In this document: positions 55,705 through 64,000 of the stretch, piece by piece
Layout of the letters: every line of letters starts with the position of its first letter
Position numbering within the stretch: position 1 is the stretch's first letter
From: Aradus depressus
Lineage: Eukaryota; Arthropoda; Insecta; Hemiptera; Aradidae
DNA: 64,000 nt
Assembly: GCA_963662175.1 (NCBI GenBank)
Contig: OY759221.1
Span: 35,586,045-35,650,044, forward strand
Reading direction: 5' to 3'
The notes under the pieces: generated by a model
What the model was told of the DNA's origin: nothing
What the model saw: only the letters and a program-made list of their open reading frames with translations
The model's database searches: none
Translations under genes and position numbers: made by a program

Positions 55705-56024
55705 GAATACTACTGAATAAAAAACTTATAACGAGTCAAAAAATTCCACTTTATTTATACGAAAAACACAATATATTTCGCTCGTTAGAGCATTCTCAAG
55801 TGTACAGGATACAGACTTATGACCTAAGTAGAGCATTCTCAAGTGTACAGGATACAGACTTATGACCAGTCATAAGTCTGTATCCTGTAGAATCCTAGAG
55901 AATGCTCTAGCGAAATATATTGTGTTTTTCATATAAATAAAGTGGAATTTCTTGACTCGTTCTAAGTTTTTTATTCAGAAGTATCTACAATGAACTTCCA
56001 CAAGATCTCTGGCGAAAACATCTC
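55705..56024 (+). mobile_element. Hairpin ribozyme insertion, family 5
   Basis: Inverted arms run from about 55705 to 55867 and from 55870 to 55987. The left arm has a roughly 50-bp internal duplication (gagcattctcaagtgtacag repeated). A tail of about 37 bp follows. The flanks taatcaattacc (55693-55704) and taatcaattgcc (56025-56036) are a 12-bp target duplication with one mismatch. It lies immediately next to the family-1 insertion, in the same target. Confidence 0.68.
55766..55803 (-). ncRNA. Hammerhead-like motif, family 5, with swapped core pair
   Basis: On the minus strand, stem I ACAC (55800-55803) pairs with GTGT (55766-55769). The core is TTGAGAA (55793-55799) plus an extra T. Stem II is GCTC/GAGC with a TAAC loop, followed by GAA (55777-55779). 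The palindrome ATATAT (55771-55776) forms stem III and T (from A at 55770) is the cleavage position. The core has U3 and A8 instead of C3 and G8, a change that keeps the pair. The copy in the right arm (about 55895-55925) is decayed. Confidence 0.5.
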
Positions 56025-56084
56025 TAATCAATTGCCTTTTCGCTCCCCCTTCAAAACCAGTCCACCGTTTGCGCTAATATTCAA

Positions 56085-56180
56085 TAGTTTACATTACTTC
56101 ACAGGTTGTAAAATAAGATATAGTCTGATATATCACAGATTTTATTAAATTTTGCTAGCCGGTTTTCGAGGTTAAAATAA
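56085..56180 (-). mobile_element. Family-3 terminus, decayed
   Basis: acaggttgtaaaataag, cacagattttatta and gctagccggttttcgaggtt are the antisense 3' half of family 3. The 5' core is lost. Confidence 0.55.
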
Positions 56181-56340
56181 TTTTGAAAACCACGGTCTGG
56201 GGTCTGTGTGTTTGTGCGTCTGTACTCTAGATTAATTATCACGAAATCACCTATTGATTTTTAGCCAAATCGAAAAAAGAAAAGGAGGTTTCAGGGGAGG
56301 GGGCTCAATTCAAAAACGCTAATAACTGATGATGTAATGG

Positions 56341-56695
56341 AGAGGGCGCCGGTAGCTCAGTGGTATGCGTGCTTGTCTACTGAGCTCAAGATCGTGGGTT
56401 CGAAATCCGACCGAGGCACTTAGTTTATTTTATCTGGGAGGTAAAATAAACTTAAGCACGCCATCCTTCGGATGGGACATTAAGCGATGGCCCCAAGCCT
56501 ATACGATGTCAGGTATTCGTTAAAGACCCCTACCCTAGGTGAATAAAAATTTAGGGATAGCAAAATTTAGGACTCCCACAGTAGAGTCGGGCTCATGTCC
56601 ACCAGAGTGACGAAAGAGCGCTCTGGTAGTAGGCGATATGACCTCGCAGTTAAAGCCCGGGCCTGAGTCATAAAACCTAACCTAACCTGTAATGA
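56341..56695 (+). mobile_element. tRNA-headed SINE, full length
   Basis: A box tagctcagtgg, B box gtgggttcgaaatcc, and tail cataaaacctaacctaacc. The short sequence tgtaatg flanks both sides. It is inserted in repeat C. Confidence 0.9.
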
Positions 56696-56840
56696 ATTTA
56701 TCGGCACAAAATTAGGTATGACAATTTAGGAGCCCCAATGTAATGTCAACTAATATGAAGATGGCTGATGTAGTGAGAAGTGATTATTTCACAGGTTGTA
56801 AAGTAAGAAGTCTGACCTCTCACAGATTTCATTAATTTTC

Positions 56841-56876
56841 ACTAGCCGGCTTTCAAGGTTGCCCTTATCATCAGGC
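56841..56876 (-). ncRNA. Hammerhead-like motif, family 3
   Basis: On the minus strand the core is CTGATGA (56868-56874) plus an extra T. Stem II is AAGG/CCTT with a GCAA loop, followed by GAA (56852-56854). The palindrome AGCCGGCT (56844-56851) forms stem III, and A (from T at 56843) is the cleavage position. Stem I is short: GC pairs with GT here and with GC in the 58.48 kb copy. Confidence 0.55.
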
Positions 56877-56889
56877 AGTCATTTTATTT

Positions 56890-57335
56890 AAATACCGCCA
56901 TCTTAGCTGCTGCTGACCTTCACATACACGCTTCATTTACACTACAACACCATCTCATACAAATTGAAAACTGGTGCAACACATGGAAAATAAAACTAAA
57001 TACAGAAAAATCACAGCACATCACATTTGCACTTCGACGAGAAACATGCCCCCCCGTTTTCATCTACGACAAGCCCCTCCCTCAAACTAATACTGTACGA
57101 CACCTAGGACTGACATTGGACCGAAGACTGACATGAAATCCTCACAGACGTCTCACACGAAACACGCTGAACCGTCGACTCAAAATACTCTACGGACTTC
57201 TAAATAGACGATCAAAATTAGACATGACACAAAAACGGAACTGTTATACTTACTTACTTAGACCATTATGGACATACGGATCACAGATATACGGTTCAGC
57301 AAAAACATCCAACATCAAATGAATTCAGGCGTTGT
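56890..57335 (+). pseudogene. Jockey-type LINE reverse-transcriptase thumb fragment
   Basis: The frame reads QIENWCNTWKIKLNTEKSQH, then VRHLGLTLDRRLT and, after an in-frame TGA, RLKILYGLLNRRSKL and LLRPLWTYGSQIYGSA. This is the region downstream of the YADD box. A second stop lies near the end. Confidence 0.75.
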
Positions 57336-57896
57336 TAAGGCCGAAAAGTGAAATAAACTTTATAAAGACTATGGGGTATATGTGGAGGGGGTGACGCCAT
57401 GTGTAAAGTGCATGTACTTTGTATAGTGGCCACTAGAGGTCACGGTGGCCATTGTTGTTCAGTTAACCTGACCGGTCGGACGAGTCAAGTGCAGTCTGGC
57501 TGTCTGTAGAGAGGTGCCCTCAACCCTTTGCTGTACAACTCACCACCACCTCGACCAGTGCCTGCCCTCAGCCCTTGCTGCAGGTATTGGTCAAGAAGCC
57601 CCAGAAGACGGACCCTCAACCCAGACGCATTGTGACGAGGCAGCTCCTTGACGTCTCCACGCGACCGCTCACCTACCCCGGACATTTTAGTATTATTTGT
57701 TTTATCATTTCTTATATTTGATTCGTTTCGTTTTGTTTCCATTCATTTAGTATTTTTTTTCATTATTATAATTTGTTTCGTTAACCTATATACAGTCCAC
57801 TTTATTTTGTTTTCAATTACCTTCTATCAATTATATTATTTAATTGCTCTAGGTATTAACAGGCGTTTCAGTCAAAAACCCTCAGACTGGTAACAC
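57336..57896. mobile_element. Insertion in the LINE, possible solo LTR
   Basis: The LINE frame breaks after the IQAL-encoding bases and resumes at the PPYINNRTLHN-encoding bases after about 560 bp. The insert can be read as TG...CA (tgttaaggcc to ggtaaca) and has mixed GC- and T-rich halves. I cannot find a clean target duplication, so the class is uncertain. Confidence 0.35.
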
Positions 57897-58345
57897 AGTG
57901 CCCCCCATACATAAACAACAGAACACTTCATAACGATCTTATGATACACACAGTACCCGACACAATACAAACTACTTACATACGTTTCTTTAGAAAACTT
58001 TACACACATACAAATCCAGAAATACGTACTTTATCTTCACAACACCCATTCTTCTTACCCATTCCATCAATGTTGTCCTTCAATTCCTTTTTATTTTATA
58101 ATTATTTTTTTTATTTTTTATTTTTTTTATTTTTTTTTAATTATTATTTTATTTTTTATTTTATTTTTTCCCTTGTCCTAATAATTAATATAAATTTTCG
58201 TCCCGAGGACCTACCACTGGGTGGCCTTCCTCTCACATGCCAATCACGCCGACATATCCATACCTACCAACATGGATGCTGGTTGTTGCACCCTAGCAAC
58301 AGTTGCATCTTTATAAATAAAAGACAAAAAAAAAAAAAAAAAAAA
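57897..58345 (+). pseudogene. Jockey-type LINE ORF2 C-terminus, 3' UTR and poly-A tail
   Basis: PPYINNRTLHNDLMIHTVPD continues the LINE of 56.9 kb. The conserved stem-loop lies at 58201-58233 (cgaggacctaccactgggtg, then gccttcctctc). An A-rich tail ends at about 58348. Confidence 0.75.
58201..58233 (+). other. Conserved LINE 3' UTR stem-loop (copy 6)
   Basis: GAGGA/TCCTC around cctaccactgggtggcct, attached here to recognisable Jockey ORF2. Confidence 0.65.
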
Positions 58346-58549
58346 AAAATTGTATCTAAATAGTTTCATATACGTTTCATTTGATTTTTAATGCATATTT
58401 ATTAAAATATTTTAATTATGTAAAAAAAAAATTATTTATCAGACTGCCTGAGACGAGGCAACCTCGAAAGTCGGCTAGCTAATACAAATAAAAAACTGTG
58501 AGAGATCAGACTACATCTAATTTGACAACCTGTGAAATAATCACTTCTC

Positions 58550-58700
58550 TCTAAATCAGCCATATTCATATTAGTAATATGATGCATTGATTTTCGGCCA
58601 AAACTGCCAAAAGAAAGAGAGATTGTGGAATCTGAGAGAGGGGCTTAACTCATAAACCCTGAAAATTGGAAAAAAAATTAAATTAATATGCGGATGCAGA
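58550..58700. repeat. Dispersed repeat C
   Basis: gcattgattttcggcc and aggggcttaactcataaacc blocks. Confidence 0.5.
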
Positions 58701-59540
58701 ATGATGTTAGACGGAAAGCTGAAACGTAGTTGATTATTTCGTATTGGGGAAGTTTATTGCCGGTGATACACCGAAAACTTTTTTTTTTTTTTTTCTAGCC
58801 TCCCCGAATTCGATTCTAATGCAATTTAAGGTAAAAGTTCTATATTGGGGGGCGAGAGACATGGTGGGAGTATATAAGTGAGTTTGCCGCCCCTCACACA
58901 AGTTGAGTGGTGGTGGGGAGGCGGCCTGGGGAGTCACAGCTGTTTGAAATGGCCCAGTCGACAGTTGGGGACAATGTGTTTGTTAAGACAACCAGAGAGG
59001 GTCAGATTTGTGGATTTAGATGAGTTGGCAGAGGCTCTGACTGTACACTCCGCTCTGGTCCTAGCTAGGCTCCAGTTTTGGCTACGACTCTTTGCTGGCT
59101 CCTGTCCCGATCATCCCACCCCAATAGAGGGGGTTCGAACAGACAAAAAAAAAAAAAAAAAAATCCACCAAAACCGCCCAGCTAAGCAAATCCAATCAAT
59201 TTATTAAATGGTCTAAATAGGGATGAAGGGGGAAAGGCTGGACCCTGCACGGAAATGACCGCCAATTCATTTTATTTCCCTTTTTTTCGTTTTTTCTCTC
59301 TGCTTCTCTTTTCCAACATTCTTTTCTTCTGAAAACTCTCACAATGGCGGATCTACCATGTCGCTTAAGCCTCAGGCGTCCTTCGGGGGCTTTGGATATG
59401 AAACACATGTCATTTTACACAGACGTTTCATTGTTTACTCTATAATTTTGAGTGTAACTCTATTTCATGGTATATACCCTGTAGTTATTTATTTATTGCG
59501 AATCCAAATATCGGACAGGCCCGGGATCATCGCTCATGTT
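58701..59540. other. Intergenic, GC-richer patch at 58860-59130
   Basis: A TATATAAG sequence at about 58870 is followed by GC-richer DNA with short frames that I cannot assign. The rest is AT-rich. Confidence 0.3.
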
Positions 59541-59544
59541 CACA

Positions 59545-59625
59545 AGAGCGACGAAAGTGCGCTCTGGTAAGAGGCATTATTACATCATAATTAAAGCCCG
59601 GGCATTAGTCATAATAACTAACTAA
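59545..59625 (+). mobile_element. tRNA-headed SINE, 3' end only
   Basis: gcgctctggtaagaggc to cataataactaacta. Confidence 0.7.
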
Positions 59626-60061
59626 AATGTATTCTGAAAAATTGTAATATGAAAGTCTTTTATTGTTCCCGATTTCGATAGTTCTTAGTTTTATATGCAC
59701 TTCGGTCTTAAAATTTGTTAGTGAAATTCGAAATTCTTTGTGCAAAATATTTTTCCATCTGGGCAAAAAGGTTGCCAGCCCCTTTTTTACAAGATCCATC
59801 TGGCCCCGATGTAACACACGATATATGTTTGAGGAAACTAATCCTGTGTTTACATGAGGTCTGTTCTGGTATGTTATGTTTACCATCTATGTCTATACGT
59901 AGATACATAGGTTCCTATGTATCTCCTCCAGTAGCTATGTAAACACATTATATGACGTTGGATCCCCTTCGTCCGTCTTATTTGCATACATTTTCCCTCT
60001 AAATAGCTTCAAGATTACATGACCCAAATATTAATGAACTCAGTATGAACTTCACAACATA

Positions 60062-60145
60062 GGTTGTAAAATGAAAAACATGGTTTAAACCTCTCACAGA
60101 TTTTATTATTAGTGTTAACCGGCTTTCGAGGTTGTAATATTATTA
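60062..60145 (-). mobile_element. Family-3 terminus, decayed
   Basis: cacagattttattatt, gttaaccggctttcgaggtt: antisense 3' half of family 3. Confidence 0.55.
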
Positions 60146-60599
60146 TAATAAATGGTTTTAATTTAGTAAAAATGCAAAACAAAAAAGGAAAAAAAATGTA
60201 ATTCTAAGGGCTAAATATTGTCTAAATGCGCTAAAATTAAGGTGCATAAATAAATAAATACATATATACAATTTCTTATTAATACACACATTCTATCGGG
60301 AGACTCTTTTTTTTTGTTGGAATCAGGGTGTCGAAAATATGAAATTTTGGTGAAAACTCAACATCGAATTTCTGACAGATTACATAACTTTCCCTATACT
60401 TCGTACAGCTGGGGAGATAAAAAGAGAAATTTTTATATACAAGTTTACCACTTGCGAAATATGTTTGTATTAACATTTTTCCTCATTCTCGAGCTACCAA
60501 ACCAGCCGCAGAGTTATGGACACTTCCATTGGAAGTTACTGTATAAAATTTCCGCAGTGGTTCTTCAACCTACGATCCAGAAACCAAGTTTATAGTCAA

Positions 60600-61010
60600 T
60601 ATATATAGATGTCTTGGAGTTTTGCGACGTACATAACAAGAGGCTATAGTCAGCTTGAAAAATTCATTTCGCTGTTGGAAGTACATATCCCTGGATATGG
60701 CATCTAAAGGTTGGCCCATGAAAGGGCTAAGAAAGTGATGTTTTTCAACAAGCCCTAACTTGCCCAGATATCTGGGGGCCTCCTCCCTTACAGACAATTG
60801 TTATACAACCCCCCTAACCATTGTTGATTGTTAGATACCCCCCCTAACCATTGTCAATTGTTTGATACCTCCCCTAACCATTGTCAAGTGGGCCCTCTTT
60901 CTGTTCTCTGTCCCATCCAACAAGCATGTCATCTATGCTTTTTGCCCCCTTTCCCTTTTTTTTTTTGTGGAATATTTTTTTTCGTTCAGTTCTTATTTTT
61001 GCAAAATGTT
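60600..61010. repeat. Dispersed repeat D, copy 1
   Basis: tggaagtacatatccctgga, aagccctaacttgcccagat and three short tandem units of ccctaaccattgt followed by a T-rich block. Copies 2 and 3 are at 61.87 and 63.06 kb. Confidence 0.75.
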
Positions 61011-61029
61011 CGACACAAAAATCACTCCG

Positions 61030-61160
61030 TTCTTCAAATGGGACGTTAAGCGATAGGCCCAAGCCTGTGCGATATCAGGTACCTTTTGCACCCTACCCTA
61101 GGTGAATAAACTAACAAAAATGGTTGAAGCCCGGGCATAAATCATAATAACAAACTAATG
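61030..61160 (+). mobile_element. tRNA-headed SINE, internal fragment
   Basis: caaatgggacgttaagcgat to cataataacaaactaa, with the middle deleted. Confidence 0.65.
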
Positions 61161-61287
61161 AGAACTCAGTCATATTGATTTTAGAGCCAATCGGATGAGC
61201 TGTAATTTAGCACATCTTTTTTGAGTCCCGCGAAATTTTAATAGAAAATTGTTTATAAATTGAAAATAAAATATATATATATATATC

Positions 61288-61560
61288 GAACGGTAGCTCA
61301 GTGCTATGCGTGCTTGCTTACCAAGCTCAAGATCGAGGTCCTTAGGTTTTTTTATCAGGTAGGTGAAAAAATCTTGAGCCGTCTTTCGTATTAGACGTTA
61401 AGTGAGGGTTCCGAGCCTGAATAAAAATTTAGGGTAGATAAATTGTATGACTCCCAAAGAAGAGTCGGACTCATTTTCACCAGAGTGATGAAAGAGCGCT
61501 CTGGTAGTAGGCGATATGACCTTGTAGTTGAAGCCCGGGCATGAGTAGTAACAACTAATT
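61288..61560 (+). mobile_element. tRNA-headed SINE, diverged
   Basis: A box ggtagctcagtgctatg, damaged B box, then the body to gggcatgagtagtaacaac. Confidence 0.78.
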
Positions 61561-61639
61561 CGAACTTAGTAGGTACATATGTTTGTAATTTTAGAGATGA
61601 GGGTAAAAAACTTCCTAAGTTTCGGTAAAGTATGTGGTA

Positions 61640-61695
61640 GTAAGATGTTGCGTCATCATCAGTGGTACATCCCACACAGCGTGCGGTTAAAGGAG
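61640..61695 (-). mobile_element. Family-1 terminus fragment
   Basis: gttgcgtcatcatcagtgg and cccacacagcg are the antisense core and upstream block. The rest is missing. Confidence 0.55.
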
Positions 61696-61869
61696 AACCA
61701 ATTTGGCTTTAAGGCAAATTTCACTAAAATTTAAATACAATATTTAAATTATATCAGAAGTTCCGTAAGAAGTATTTCCCATTCGGTGATCTCTACCTAC
61801 TATTTACTTTTTCTTCCCCAACTGTACGAAATTATATTGTAAGATACGTAATTTCATGTTTTTCGACCC

Positions 61870-62210
61870 CCCTGAAACTGTTGGAAACAAGTACATATCC
61901 CTGGAGACGTGAGTACCTGTGGAAGTGGTGTATTTTAAGAAGCCACTTGTCGAGATATACACATATCTGGGAGCCTCCTCCCTTATAGACAATTGTTGTA
62001 CAACCTTCCTAACCATTGTCAATTGTTCGATACCCATCTCCCCCTTAACCATTGTCAATTGCTCTACCCTCCCTTTAACCATTGTCGATTGGGCCTTTTT
62101 TCTTTTCCCTGTCCCCCTTCTATGCTTTGTGCCCTTTTCCCCTTCTTCTGTGTTTGTCTGTGTGTGGAATTTTCATTTTATCGATCTCGATACATTTTAC
62201 GAAAATAAAC
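61870..62210. repeat. Dispersed repeat D, copy 2
   Basis: acaagtacatatccctggag, cttatagacaattgttgtac and repeated taaccattgtcaattg units. Confidence 0.75.
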
Positions 62211-62317
62211 CGATTTAAATGTTATTTTTTGTAAAATGCTCGTCACAGTATGTTAAGTCATATTAATTTTGGTGCCTATCGCATCATCTGTTTTGGAAAT
62301 ATGTGCAATGATTTGTA

Positions 62318-62858
62318 CAGTGGCGTAACGATCCCTCCCGGGGCCCCGGTGCATGGTGGGTGTCGGGGGCCCCCGCTTACAAGCAAAAAAAAAAAGGTAA
62401 AAGAAACTGCAAAATCTTTGCGAACGCTGTATTAACAGTTACAGTTATTTACAGTTTACAGTTATTTACAGTTTACTTAATCTACTTAAAATCTAGCACT
62501 CCAGACTTTCGTTTTCACGAACGCATCGATAATTTCGTCCAGATTCGCTTTCAAGGAGTTGGTAACCTTGTTCTCTATGGACAAAATACTCAAGTCCACC
62601 AATCTCTCCTGTCCCATCGAGTTTCTCAGGTAATTTTTGATTATCTTCAGTTTCGAGAATGATCCCTCTGCCGTTGCAACTGTCACGGGAATAGTCAAAA
62701 AGAGTAAAATTGCGGAGCAAACATCCGGGAAACTAGCCGAGAGAGTGAAATACTCGATCAGGATCAAGTTTGCCAACTCCCTGGAAAAAAAACCTCAATT
62801 GGGGGCCCCTTGTGACCGGGCGACTGCACCCGCTGGACCGGCGGTAGTTAAGCCAGTG
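62318..62858 (-). mobile_element. hAT deletion derivative, 541 bp, with TIRs and 8-bp target duplication
   Basis: The left terminus cagtggcgtaac and the right terminus (reverse complement cactggcttaac) match at 10 of 12 bases. Flanking 8-mers gatttgta (62310-62317) and gttttgta (62859-62866) differ at one base. The interior retains only the end of the transposase gene. Confidence 0.78.
62486..62776 (-). pseudogene. hAT transposase C-terminal dimerisation domain
   Basis: ATAEGSFSKLKIIKNYLRNS and QERLVDLSILSIE are the hallmark of the hAT-family dimerisation region (AE-S-FSxLK...LRxxM..ERL..L..L). The catalytic part is deleted. The remaining frame of about 96 codons is open, so the deletion is fairly recent. 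Confidence 0.82.
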
Positions 62859-63059
62859 GTTTTGTACCTATAACAATATCGTCTACGTATCGTAGAAGGA
62901 ATTCATAGTAAATCCCACTGAAATATGTAGCTTTACAGTTACCCTATTCTACCTACTAATCATTATTTTTCACCCCAGCTATAAGAAGTATGAGGGAAGT
63001 TATGAAATTGTTCAGAAATTCGATGTTGATTTTTCAACGGAATTTTTTATTTTCTTGTA

Positions 63060-63350
63060 GCTGTATGAAGTACGTTTCCCTGGAGATGTCGGCATCTAAA
63101 GGTTGGTCTGTGGGAGAACTAAGAATCTGGTGTTTTTCAAGAAGCCCTAACTTGCACAGATATATATCTGGGGGGGCCTCCCTTACAGTCAATTGTTTGA
63201 TACCCCCCCCCCCCCCCCCCCCTCCTAACCATTGTCAATTGGGCCCCCTTTCTTTCTGTTCCCTCCTCTATGCTTTTTGCCCCATTTTTTTTCTTTCCCT
63301 TGCCTCCTTTAGATTTATTAACGTGTATTTTTCTTGATTGGAGATTTTCA
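63060..63350. repeat. Dispersed repeat D, copy 3
   Basis: aagtacgtttccctggagat, aagccctaacttgcacagat and a C20 run at 63203-63222. Confidence 0.75.
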
Positions 63351-63499
63351 AGATAATATATATCACTACTCTGTCTATGCCACTTTTTTATAGTTCCACA
63401 TTCCTCTGATCGCTTACCTGCTGTCATGCGCAACTTCATAGATTTGTTGAAGAAGACAAATCATAGAGACGAATTTCACATAGAATTTCAAGACGCTTT

Positions 63500-63570
63500 T
63501 CTCCCACTTTTTTTTTTATTTCAAACCAGAACCGGCTTTCGAAGCAACTGCGTACATCCACATTGGTACA
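63500..63570 (-). mobile_element. Family-1 terminus, decayed
   Basis: aaaccagaaccggctttcga is the antisense stem III/GAAA region; the core is mutated. Confidence 0.5.
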
Positions 63571-63814
63571 TTTTGTGAATATATAATATTATATTATACA
63601 ATATGAAGAGATAACTCGCAAAACCATTAGAGCATCAGGGTAACAATATAAAATATAACTAACTTACCACATGTATAGTGTGCTGTCTAAAGAAACACTG
63701 GTTATAGGGAAGGAGATAAGAGGCTTATTCCCTCTCTCATACACATGCCAATAGATACTAAGACATTCATTCGAAACAATATGATTAACACAACAAATAA
63801 AATATATATAGAGG

Positions 63815-64000
63815 TTAGGTTAGGTTTTATGACTCATGCCCGGGCTTTAACTACGAGGTCATATCGCCTACTACCAGAGCGCTCTTTCGTCACTCTGGTG
63901 GACATGAGCCCGACTCTACTGTGGGAGTCCTAAATTTTGCCTACCCTAAATTTTTATTCATCTAGGGTAGGGGTCTTTAACGAGTACCTGACATCGTACA
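63815..64000 (-). mobile_element. tRNA-headed SINE, cut by the window edge
   Basis: Starts ggttaggttaggttttatga (tail in reverse complement) and runs through the 3' half to the edge with few changes from the 42.7 kb reference. Confidence 0.88.

Larger units (their letters stand above)
56757..58565. mobile_element. Family-3 hairpin element with a Jockey LINE in its loop
   Basis: The antisense family-3 arm at about 56757-56885 and the sense arm at about 58441-58565 are inverted copies. Shared blocks are atatgaagatggctga, ttatttcacaggttgt and the ribozyme region. Between them lie Jockey ORF2 sequence and its A-rich tail. I infer that a LINE copy inserted into an existing hairpin. Confidence 0.6.

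Noticed and set aside
58878..59207. TATA-like sequence followed by a 109-codon frame as a host gene start
   Set aside because: The frame ends in an A-rich repeat without a splice donor and has no recognisable domain; the TATA match alone is weak in AT-rich DNA.
63815..63835. Interstitial telomere repeat
   Set aside because: The ggttaggttagg sequence is the reverse-complemented tail of a SINE, not an independent telomeric tract.
63745..63933. Recurring antisense peptide (TRSYRLLPERSFVTLV-like) seen in several places
   Set aside because: It is always the antisense of the SINE 3' half, so the recurrence reflects SINE copies.

Overview
The window is AT-rich eukaryotic DNA and almost entirely transposon-derived. 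I see no bacterial or organellar gene order and no host gene I can name. An insect, or at least an arthropod, is the best guess. Reasons: Jockey-type LINEs, Penelope-like elements, a tRNA-headed SINE present about 20 times, Polinton-like DNA polymerase, mini-Gypsy, hAT and Helitron elements, and SINE tails of (CCTAA)n matching the insect-type telomere repeat. This does not fix the species.

Layout. 0-6 kb: an intact 1250-aa protein-primed-type DNA polymerase B gene on the minus strand with a plausible TATA/initiator and a 5' UTR intron, followed by a block of tandem repeats that may be the terminal region of its element. 6-24 kb: Penelope termini, SINEs, MITEs, minisatellites, LINE 3' ends, an LTR end with a Lys-type primer-binding site, and a degraded Penelope GIY-YIG endonuclease (16.5-17.3 kb). 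24-31 kb: two miniaturised Ty3/Gypsy derivatives (24.05-25.03 and 30.05-30.91 kb) and a 523-bp Helitron sitting inside an RNase H reading frame (26.60-27.13 kb). 31-36 kb: LINE fragments, SINEs and a near-perfect 286-bp-arm hairpin insertion. 36.3-40.4 kb: a nearly complete Jockey-type LINE with ORF1 and ORF2. 40-55 kb: LINE ends, SINEs, MITEs, Penelope termini and a 170-bp satellite inside an inverted-repeat element. 55.4-56.0 kb: two hairpin insertions side by side in one host repeat. 56-64 kb: a third hairpin family interrupted by a Jockey copy, several SINEs, a three-copy dispersed repeat and a 541-bp hAT deletion derivative.

The most interesting signal is a set of small hammerhead-ribozyme-like motifs in Penelope-like termini. 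Four different sequence families share one architecture: a short stem I, a CUGANGA-type core, one extra U, a 4-5 bp stem II with a four-base loop, GAA, a palindromic stem III, the cleavage nucleotide, and the other side of stem I. Every helix differs in sequence but keeps pairing, and one family replaces the C3-G8 pair of the core by U3-A8. Three of these families lie in complete insertions or hairpins in which the ribozyme region is duplicated head to head, followed by a one-sided 35-50 nt tail, with 12-14 bp target-site duplications in three cases. For one site, a related copy of the host repeat at 22.8 kb preserves the empty target. A fourth hairpin has a Jockey LINE lodged in its loop. I interpret these as a non-autonomous, Penelope-mobilised hairpin-ribozyme element type; catalysis and mobility are inference.

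A second recurrent structure is a 3' UTR stem-loop shared by several Jockey-type LINE families in this window, with compensatory changes in the stem.
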